Shown in pieces: positions 24,282 to 30,749 of a stretch of 30,749 nucleotides of DNA. A program made the position numbers and the translations under genes. This stretch comes from Prevotella sp. UBA1104 (GTDB lineage Bacteria > Bacteroidota > Bacteroidia > Bacteroidales > Bacteroidaceae): positions 1-30,749 of the forward strand of contig DCBP01000021.1 of the NCBI GenBank assembly GCA_002314055.1, written 5' to 3'. Positions within the stretch are counted from its first letter, which is position 1, and the number at the start of each line of letters is the position of its first letter. Below the pieces are notes generated by a model. It worked only from the letters and a program-made list of their open reading frames with translations. It ran no database searches and was not told where the DNA came from.

Positions 24282-25109
24282 ATGGTAAAGACAAAGAAAA
24301 TTCTGGTTGAGAATACCGAAATATCGGTATCTTTAAGCGAAGCAACATATAACGATTATATCTGTCTGACAGACATGGCAAGATTCAAAGATGCTAATAG
24401 AACTAACTATATTATTCAAAATTGGATGCGTTCAAGAAGTACTATAGAGTATTTAGGGGTATGGGAGCAACTGAACAATCCAAATTTTAAAAGCATCGAA
24501 TTCGATGCTTTTAGAAATCAAGCAGGATTAAATTCATTTATTCTAACTCCAAAACAATGGATAGAAAAAACTAATGCCATAGGAATTATATCTAAGGCTG
24601 GACGTTATGGAGGAACTTATGCACACAAGGATATAGCATTCAATTTTGGAATGTGGTTAAGTCCTACATTTCAATTATATATTGTAAAAGAATATCAACG
24701 TCTCAAAGAGCAAGAAAACGACCCCTTGCTTGGAAAATGGAATATTCACCGCATTCTTACAAAAGCCAATTATACATTACAAACAGATGCAATAAAATCT
24801 GTCATGCCAAAATACGATATATCCAAATATAAGGAAAGGCTGATTTATGCTTCTGAAGCAGACATGCTTAATATCATAATATTTGGTTGTACAGCAAAAG
24901 ACTGGGAACAGCAGAATCCTGAACTTGCGAAGAAAGGATTTAACTTGCGTGATACTGCAACTATAAATCAACTTGTGGTATTGTCAAATATCGAAGCCCG
25001 TAATTCTGAACTTCTAAAAATGGGAGAAGGAAGAGATAAAAGAATGACGATATTGCATAAAATAGCAAAAGAACAACTTTCTGTCCTTAATACAAACAAT
25101 GTAGAATAG
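24282..25109 (+). CDS. KilA-N domain protein
   Basis: A 275-residue protein with a KilA-N DNA-binding domain at about 12-145 (including DYICLTDMARF, then NWMRSRSTIEYLGVWEQLNNP and the GGTYAHKDIAFNFGMWLSPTFQLYIVKEYQ end) and a helical C-terminal part (about 150-275). KilA-N proteins are found in many phages and large DNA viruses; functions range from toxic or regulatory to unknown. Here the gene is A/T-rich, has its own host-type promoter and terminator, and sits among structural genes: the layout of an accessory 'moron' gene expressed by the lysogen. Role in superinfection defence or regulation is inference. Confidence 0.88.
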   Translation: MVKTKKILVENTEISVSLSEATYNDYICLTDMARFKDANRTNYIIQNWMRSRSTIEYLGVWEQLNNPNFKSIEFDAFRNQAGLNSFILTPKQWIEKTNAIGIISKAGRYGGTYAHKDIAFNFGMWLSPTFQLYIVKEYQRLKEQENDPLLGKWNIHRILTKANYTLQTDAIKSVMPKYDISKYKERLIYASEADMLNIIIFGCTAKDWEQQNPELAKKGFNLRDTATINQLVVLSNIEARNSELLKMGEGRDKRMTILHKIAKEQLSVLNTNNVE

Positions 25110-25198
25110 AAATTCCGAAAGTTACTTGGAAATAATCCAGAACAATTAGAATAGGCTATATCATAGCAATTTTAAAACAATAGGACGAAAGTCCACTT

Positions 25199-25240
25199 TA
25201 AGCGGTATTCCATGCAGTCGGAGTATCGCTTATTTTTATT
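25199..25240 (+). terminator. Terminator after the KilA-N gene
   Basis: Stem TAAGCGGTATTCC / GGAGTATCGCTTA gives 13 pairs (two G-U) with loop ATGCAGTC, followed by TTTTTATT. A tiny GGAC-GAAA-GTCC hairpin lies just upstream (25183-25194). Confidence 0.75.
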
Positions 25241-25265
25241 GTAATTTTTTTTAAACTGAATCATC

Positions 25266-25910
25266 ATGGACGATATTTTGAAAATAACGAAAGAAACTCT
25301 CAGCAGCATGTTCTCCAGAATTAAGGCAGGCATTGAGACTACTGCCAAGAATTATGCAGACAGTAAGGATGACGCCATCATTGCCGCAGCTTTAATAGGG
25401 AAAAATGTTGAAACTATCAGGCTTCTAAATATAAAGTACCTTAATAATATAAGAAAAGACAAAGGCACTTTTTTAGCTATTCATATAGGTCTAGACAACT
25501 CATCGATTCCATACGGCTATTTTTATTCATATTCCAATGAAAGTGCACCAATTCAAATAACAGCAGATAACTTAGCTGAAATATTAGTAAACTTTGAATC
25601 TTATAACGCTTCTTATCCTCTGGCTATAAATAATAATGAGTGGTCTACCCTCACCCCGATAGTAGACGGTAACAAACAAATCTCCGCCATCTACAAAGGA
25701 GAAACTGTTGGAGACTTCACCAAATGGATTATAATGCTGAATACTGGAAGTGGCTGCGAAACGGAAGACCAACTGTACACCGCCTACAAGAAAGGCAACA
25801 CTAAGTATCAGTATGGCTCTTATAATTATCTGTATCAGAACTTCAATAAGCCATGGGAACTCTGGTTGCCTTCCTCTGCGGCAAGCGGCAGCGTGATTGT
25901 TGATATATAG
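25266..25910 (+). CDS. Putative tail-fibre or appendage protein
   Basis: A 214-residue protein. The first about 40 residues are a helical attachment-type segment (MDDILKITKETLSSMFSRIKAGIETTAKNYADSKDD) similar in style to the starts of the upstream fibre genes. The rest is beta-rich with many aromatic and Asn residues, ending WELWLPSSAASGSVIVDI. It is likely a receptor-facing short fibre, separated from the others by the KilA-N cassette. No promoter is visible after the KilA-N terminator, so read-through from upstream is probably needed. Family not recognised. Confidence 0.65.
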   Translation: MDDILKITKETLSSMFSRIKAGIETTAKNYADSKDDAIIAAALIGKNVETIRLLNIKYLNNIRKDKGTFLAIHIGLDNSSIPYGYFYSYSNESAPIQITADNLAEILVNFESYNASYPLAINNNEWSTLTPIVDGNKQISAIYKGETVGDFTKWIIMLNTGSGCETEDQLYTAYKKGNTKYQYGSYNYLYQNFNKPWELWLPSSAASGSVIVDI

Positions 25911-25930
25911 GCTTCCGACATGCTACAAAT

Positions 25931-25967
25931 AAAAAGCGAGGTAGAAATGACTCTATCTCGCCTTTTT
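25931..25967. terminator. Bidirectional terminator between fibre gene and polyvalent gene
   Basis: AAAAAGCGAGGTAGA and TCTATCTCGCCTTTTT pair over about 14 positions (one G-T, one mismatch) with loop AATGAC, A-rich on one side and T-rich on the other, between genes that converge at 25910 (+) and 25972 (-). Confidence 0.9.
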
Positions 25968-25971
25968 ATTT

Positions 25972-28900
25972 CTATTTATTTCTGTTCAGGACGGCTTTGT
26001 TTGCTTTCTCCAAAATATCAAGTATTCTTCTTCTCAGTTCACGAATATCCTTCATACCGTCTGCATCATAGTAGGCTTTTCCGTCATACAAGAAACCTTT
26101 CTTTATATCAGAAATCGTTTTTCTGTCATAAGCAACATCTTCCACTGCTTCAATGGCAGCCTTGTTTGCCCTGTAATATGCATCGCCCTTTTCTCTGGAA
26201 ATGCCGTCTATTGCCTCATATCGTATCTTGAAACTATTCAGCTTCTCATAAAGCTGCTTCATCTTCATATCCTCAAAGTCATCCTTTGGCGTTGTATGTA
26301 ACTTGTATACATCCTCGCCTGTGGTCTTGTGCGCTTTGTATTCCTCACCTGTTTCCTGAGCCTTTTCTTTTTTCCTGTCTTCCTCGTATTTCTTCACAAC
26401 TTTGTCGTCTTCCTTGTATTGCCTGTATTCGTCAGAGCCGAAGAATATGTCAAGTGTGGAGTAGTCTCCATCAACCTTTGCCTTTTTCTTCAGTTTGCTT
26501 AGAGTGTTGGCAGCCCTGTCATGTCGCTCCTTTACATTCCAGAATTCATCGCCTTGCTTCTTGCTGACAGGTCTGTCATCAGGATTGGAAACAAACTTGC
26601 TTGCCAACGGAATATCCGCCATCTTGATTTCATCACCATTCAATGCTTTGGTCATTACACCAAGCGTTTGACTGCCCATAGTATATGCACCACCGAGATA
26701 AGATGAAAGCACATGGTCAACGACAGCTGGATTGTTCAGATTGAAGCGTGAATTCACTGCCCTGTCTATCCAATTTTGTTGAACGTCAGGATAGTCATTC
26801 CCTATACTGTTCACCATTCTTGATATACGTACCAGCCATTCCGGAGTACCTACGTATGCTTTCGTGAAATTCGGGTCGTATTTGTTGTACTCTGAATCCT
26901 TGAACAAAGGCTTGCCTGTAAAGTCTACATTAAATGCAAGTTCAAAGAACGGACGAATTGGATTTGGCATCAGGCTTACTGCTACATTGCCGTCATACCC
27001 TGTAGGATCAAGTGGCAACATGTCTACTATCTGTCCCATCAAGTCCAGTGCGTAATCACCCCAACTCTCTTCCGCCTTTTCTCCGCCCCACAACTTTGAT
27101 GCTATCATATCACCAATGCCATAGAAACCACGGAACTCCTGAGCAAGAGGTATCTTCACGAACTCATGTGTAAATGGCACCCACATGATAAAGTTGTTCC
27201 GTCTGTCCCATTTCGTAAACTGCCAATACTTATCCTTGTCATCATCACCACCAAACATACTCATCAGCAAGTTGTTCACCAAAGGCACAAGCACACCGCT
27301 TGCCATCCAAGCTGTTGTTACTGCCGTGAACTTGAATGGATGATGCTTTGCCAAGGCTCCAAGCGTCTGCAATGACTGGATTGCTGGATTTATGAAAAGA
27401 TATAGATTGCGTATTGTCTGCCATCCGTGTTCGCCTGTTCCTTTGCGGTTGAAGTTAAGTGTTACATCCTTTGCATTGTTCACAGCTTCATCTATACTCC
27501 TGCCATATTCTATTGAGGTCATATATATCATAAATCGGTTGCTGTCCTCAATAGCGCGGTTCAGGGTTTCGATGCTCTCCATGATAATATGACCTACCTT
27601 CTTCGGATTTGCAGCCATACGGTTCATGTCTTTCAAATCATTTCTGAATTTCTTTCTCAGTTCCTCTACATCTACCGAAGTTACAAATCCAGTCTCGCCA
27701 CCATTCATCATGAAGTCATAGAACATCTCTTCTACCCTACTTGCATTGCCGTTACGTACCTTTTCCCTCAACGTACCATTTTGATAACGCAATACCAAAG
27801 CAAAGGTATTCCAGTGTCTAAGCATGTTTCGCCTCAGCAGATAATTGTATCTTGCATCTTCACGTATTGCCGTTGATGCAAGTGTCATCGTGAGGTCACG
27901 CATATAGTTTGAAGGTATGAAAAGCGGAGACAATGAAGTGTATGCAGCAGCCATGTATCGTCCTGTCCTTGCAATTACTCTTTGTGATAAACTGTTCTCC
28001 AGTCCTTCTCTTACCTTTCTTGCTCTGGTGTTGTTCATTGCCTGTGCAAGTTGTGGATCTCCATTTATATATATCACATATTCCTCGCCATTCTTCATCA
28101 CTCTCACTTCATGCTCACGCTCCTCTCCGTTGGTCTGTGGATAACTTATCTCTAAGTGCTCACGCTTCTGTGTTGCATCACCTTTCTGTGCCATTTGTTC
28201 CATCTTCTTCTCAAAAGCTTCAAGAGCAGTTTCCACCTGTTTGCTGTTCATGCCGGCAGTAATCTGCGGAGATGCAGGAATCCATTCTTCGTTGCCTTGT
28301 GCATCTGTAGTCTTGATATACCATGCCTTGCTCACATTTAAAAGTGAAGTTGGATGGTTCTCCGCCAACAACAGCAGATGCTGTTTCACCCAGTTCCTGT
28401 TGTTCATGAGTATTCCGCTCTCTGCCATATTCTCTATGTATGCTATTGGGTCATCGGCAAGAGACTTACGACCTTTGGCTTCTTTCAGCGTCTGGTTGAA
28501 AGCTCCCTTTCCTCCGCCTACATAGTTCCACACTTGATCTGCATTGGTATCTCCCCAACCTCGAAGAGGAATATAGTTGCTGTACATTCCACGTACGAAA
28601 TTGTAAACATCCTCAGTCATCATGCCTGCCTTATAGCTGTCTGTGAGAATCTTCCTCGTTGCTAAATTTGTCGCATACCAAAGCTCATCAGTATAATACT
28701 CATTATTGTCTTCCACATCTTTCACCAAGTCCGCAGCTGCGCTTTCAAAGTCATCAGCATCAAACAGAGCTGTCAAGCCTGAATAATCCAGGGTGTTGCC
28801 GTCTTCGTCAAAGCGATACTTTGAATATGAAGGAGCATACTTTGTTCTGATGTTTACATCATTCTGCTTCCATGTCGCAAAGTCTATTCTTCCTGCCTCA

Positions 28901-30747
28901 AAGTCTGCATCATTGTTAAGTCTGTCTATATCCGCCTTATAGTTGTTGTAGGCATCCATACGCTCTTCGTTCTTCTCGTAGTCTTCATCCAGAGCCTTTT
29001 TGAAAGCTATATGGGCATTGCGTTCCAAGCCATGCTTTGCAATCATATATACTTTCACGTTGTCATAGCTCTTACCAAGTCTATGCATCAAATCATTGTA
29101 TGCCTTGCGCAGCGGTTGCAAGAACTCGTCATTGTATTCCTCAAACTCATTCTTGCCCTTGCCGTGGCTTCTGTTCTCTGCTGTGTAGGCATCCTCAGCA
29201 AAGCTCAGCTTGTCAACGCCAACTTCTTTCATAATCGCTTCCTGTGCCTTGCGGATGGCAAGCATGGAATCTTGCAATACCATTCGCGTCAAAACGGCTT
29301 TGCGTTGCATCTCTAAGTTAAACTGTCCCTGTGCCGTGTCAGAAGTCAAAAGGTGTTGTTCGTATGTCGGTGCCGTTGCCCACAATGCTGCTTGTTGTCT
29401 GTATTCCTTCACTCTCTTCAGAAAGTCTGCTGCACTTTCGTTTGGCTCTCTGATAGGCAGCTGCGGTTTCTCTGCATCCTTTGGCAGGTTGTTGTCTTTC
29501 TTCCACTGATTCAATTCCTCTCGGTATCGGTCTACACGAAGTGAATATTTTTCTTCATTATTTTCCTTATTTGTTTGGAGAATTGAAATTAGCTTAGTAT
29601 CTTTGCCACCAGATAAAGCATCAGACGTGTTAGGTGCGCCCTCCGTTGGTTTAAAGCTTTGTTTTTGGGAGTCTGACTGATTAATCAAATCTATCAGATT
29701 CCCTTTTTCTATCTTTGTCAGATAGTGGTCATAGTAGCTCTTGCCATTTTTGACACCTATTGTAAGTCTTGCCGTGTAATCAACACCACCAAGTTTTAGT
29801 CCAACTACATAATAGCGATAACTATCAAACTGCGCATTCTTTTTATATGCAGGCTGCTCATCAATGAAAATTGAATTTTCTATTAGCTTCGGTATTATAG
29901 CTATTGACTTCAAATGCGCTTCGTTACTCATGCTGTGGGCTGTTACTTTCTTTGCACCTTTTTTCGACAAGGAAACTTTTTCGCCAGTATCTTTGATTAC
30001 ATAATCGCCTCTAAGCTTATCAAGCAAGTATCTTTGAGCACTTTCCCGATTCAACTCATATTTACCCTTGTATTCATTTCCAGTAATCACCACAGGCTTG
30101 CTTTCACGGAGTTTCTGTATACGGTCTGCTTTGCTGTCTTTCAACGAGAATTTTTCTTCATTATTTTTTGTGGATTCGGAAGAATTGTCTACATTTGCAG
30201 CAGATAACTCCTGATTGGATGGATATTGGCGAGGATTGTTCTCACCCAGAAGTGCCATCTGTTCAGGGGTTATTTTTGGATTCTGATATACTATCCTATC
30301 ATGAATATCAGAAATAGCATTCCTTCCAAATATTGTATTTATTGCATTGATCTCCAAATTCCTACCTGCATTTTTAACCTCAGCACTTACAACGACATAA
30401 GAACCGTCTGCAAGTTTCAAAGGTGTATAGAGCCTATATCCTTTTTGCCTTTTCTGCTGGTCATCCTGATAATATTCAGTAATAAGAATCGGATTACTTA
30501 AAGCCTGTGGTATCTGCTTCCATTCTTCTTCGGTAAAGTCATGTTGATTATCCTTACCGAAATGGCGTGATATGACACCATATCTAATTGTAAACTTATT
30601 GCCAGTCAGTCCCAACCTTTTCATAAAGTCTGGAGTATTGGCAACATCAAAGAATTTACGTTTGTATATATTTTCTGCAAAAGTCTTTCCCTTTGAGTAC
30701 AAAGTATGAATAGCATCAAACAACGATTGGTTATTAACGCCCTTCAA
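25972..30747 (-). CDS. Giant polyvalent virion protein, 5' end outside window
   Basis: At least 1591 codons; the frame is open to the window edge, and the first codon available (TTG at 30747) is probably not the true start. Visible parts: a MuF-C-like domain (about 30-170, with ISRHFGKDNQHDFTEEEWKQ and PQALSNPILI), then an LPD3/PBECR-like nuclease-associated domain (about 205-375, with MSNEAHLKSIA and DSYRYYVVGLKLGGVDYTA). A long helical region follows (about 400-1000), then an LPD38-like region (about 1090-1400) with a hydrophobic stretch, and a Lys-rich tail. Such polyvalent proteins are thought to be injected with DNA and carry effector domains. The MuF-C and LPD names are from memory and need a profile search. 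It converges on the fibre block at the 25931-25967 terminator. Confidence 0.8.
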   Translation of the reverse strand: MKGVNNQSLFDAIHTLYSKGKTFAENIYKRKFFDVANTPDFMKRLGLTGNKFTIRYGVISRHFGKDNQHDFTEEEWKQIPQALSNPILITEYYQDDQQKRQKGYRLYTPLKLADGSYVVVSAEVKNAGRNLEINAINTIFGRNAISDIHDRIVYQNPKITPEQMALLGENNPRQYPSNQELSAANVDNSSESTKNNEEKFSLKDSKADRIQKLRESKPVVITGNEYKGKYELNRESAQRYLLDKLRGDYVIKDTGEKVSLSKKGAKKVTAHSMSNEAHLKSIAIIPKLIENSIFIDEQPAYKKNAQFDSYRYYVVGLKLGGVDYTARLTIGVKNGKSYYDHYLTKIEKGNLIDLINQSDSQKQSFKPTEGAPNTSDALSGGKDTKLISILQTNKENNEEKYSLRVDRYREELNQWKKDNNLPKDAEKPQLPIREPNESAADFLKRVKEYRQQAALWATAPTYEQHLLTSDTAQGQFNLEMQRKAVLTRMVLQDSMLAIRKAQEAIMKEVGVDKLSFAEDAYTAENRSHGKGKNEFEEYNDEFLQPLRKAYNDLMHRLGKSYDNVKVYMIAKHGLERNAHIAFKKALDEDYEKNEERMDAYNNYKADIDRLNNDADFEAGRIDFATWKQNDVNIRTKYAPSYSKYRFDEDGNTLDYSGLTALFDADDFESAAADLVKDVEDNNEYYTDELWYATNLATRKILTDSYKAGMMTEDVYNFVRGMYSNYIPLRGWGDTNADQVWNYVGGGKGAFNQTLKEAKGRKSLADDPIAYIENMAESGILMNNRNWVKQHLLLLAENHPTSLLNVSKAWYIKTTDAQGNEEWIPASPQITAGMNSKQVETALEAFEKKMEQMAQKGDATQKREHLEISYPQTNGEEREHEVRVMKNGEEYVIYINGDPQLAQAMNNTRARKVREGLENSLSQRVIARTGRYMAAAYTSLSPLFIPSNYMRDLTMTLASTAIREDARYNYLLRRNMLRHWNTFALVLRYQNGTLREKVRNGNASRVEEMFYDFMMNGGETGFVTSVDVEELRKKFRNDLKDMNRMAANPKKVGHIIMESIETLNRAIEDSNRFMIYMTSIEYGRSIDEAVNNAKDVTLNFNRKGTGEHGWQTIRNLYLFINPAIQSLQTLGALAKHHPFKFTAVTTAWMASGVLVPLVNNLLMSMFGGDDDKDKYWQFTKWDRRNNFIMWVPFTHEFVKIPLAQEFRGFYGIGDMIASKLWGGEKAEESWGDYALDLMGQIVDMLPLDPTGYDGNVAVSLMPNPIRPFFELAFNVDFTGKPLFKDSEYNKYDPNFTKAYVGTPEWLVRISRMVNSIGNDYPDVQQNWIDRAVNSRFNLNNPAVVDHVLSSYLGGAYTMGSQTLGVMTKALNGDEIKMADIPLASKFVSNPDDRPVSKKQGDEFWNVKERHDRAANTLSKLKKKAKVDGDYSTLDIFFGSDEYRQYKEDDKVVKKYEEDRKKEKAQETGEEYKAHKTTGEDVYKLHTTPKDDFEDMKMKQLYEKLNSFKIRYEAIDGISREKGDAYYRANKAAIEAVEDVAYDRKTISDIKKGFLYDGKAYYDADGMKDIRELRRRILDILEKANKAVLNRNK

Positions 30748-30749
30748 AG

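Larger units (their letters stand above)
24181..25240. repeat. Imperfect inverted repeats flanking the KilA-N gene
   Basis: TGGAATACCGCTT (24209-24221) is repeated exactly inverted as AAGCGGTATTCCA (25200-25212). Extending outward without gaps (24221 back to 24181 against 25200 to 25240) keeps about 29 of 41 positions alike by hand count. The right copy is also the 5' arm of the gene's terminator. No transposase is present and no target duplication is clear. Confidence 0.55.
6594..30749. mobile_element. Integrated temperate phage, left part (right end outside window)
   Basis: From the integrase onward all recognisable genes are phage-type: integrase, lysis cassette, scaffold, capsid, portal, terminase, fibre proteins and a polyvalent virion protein. 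Base composition falls and gene style changes after the kinase at 6593. The left boundary lies in 6594-6787; no attachment core can be defined because the other end is not in the window. Repressor, replication and any further tail genes must lie to the right. The genes seen are intact, so this looks like a complete, not decayed, prophage as far as visible. Confidence 0.85.

Noticed and set aside
25183..25194. GGAC-GAAA-GTCC motif as part of a hammerhead ribozyme
   Set aside because: The CTGATGA core and the other stems are missing nearby; it is only a 4-bp stem with a GAAA loop.
21167..25910. Diversity-generating retroelement acting on fibre genes
   Set aside because: No reverse transcriptase gene and no template/variable repeat pair with adenine-specific differences is visible in the window.

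Overview
The window joins a bacterial chromosome segment (about 1-6600) to the left part of an integrated tailed phage (about 6600 to the right edge, still open at 30749). The host looks like a Bacteroidales bacterium, most likely a Prevotella/Segatella relative. Promoters follow the Bacteroidetes pattern (TTTG, about 20 bp, TAnnTTTG), start codons sit behind A/T-rich leaders rather than Shine-Dalgarno sites, and the gaps between efflux genes carry GGGAGGG-type hairpin repeats. Genus is inference; no rRNA or tRNA gene is present to fix it.

Host part (468-6593, all + strand). This is a five-gene efflux operon: TolC-type outer-membrane channel, MacA-type periplasmic adaptor, MacB-type ATPase, MacB-type permease, and a LytS/YehU-type membrane histidine kinase. 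The usual LytTR response regulator would be expected next, but the phage integrase begins 194 bp after the kinase stop.

Phage part. A tyrosine integrase (+, 6788-7951) lies at the left end and is closed by a strong bidirectional hairpin. Two leftward late blocks follow. The lysis block (10501 to 8006) encodes holin, GH19 endolysin, a one-gene spanin and two unknown proteins. The head block (16391 to 10597) encodes a scaffold-like protein, major capsid protein, small structural proteins, connector-like protein and portal. From the divergent region at 16392-16519 the + strand carries a small unknown protein, a minimal rhomboid protease, large terminase, and a series of tail-fibre-like proteins (19944-25910). 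A KilA-N gene with its own promoter and terminator sits among the fibre genes, between inverted repeats. At the right, a very large polyvalent virion protein with MuF-C/LPD-type domains runs leftward from beyond the window edge. No tape measure, sheath or long-tail genes are seen, which fits a short-tailed phage, but part of the phage is outside the window.

Regulation. Three late transcription units share an upstream signal: a 15-bp box TATTAACGGATAAAA exactly 22 bp before a TAnnTTTG -7 element, in place of the normal -33 TTTG. It precedes the head block, the lysis block and the tail-fibre block, and it also settles two start codons. It is the best candidate here for an undescribed phage late-gene switch. 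The other notable novelty is the rhomboid protease gene next to terminase, in a phage whose major capsid protein starts with a signal-peptide-like hydrophobic segment.
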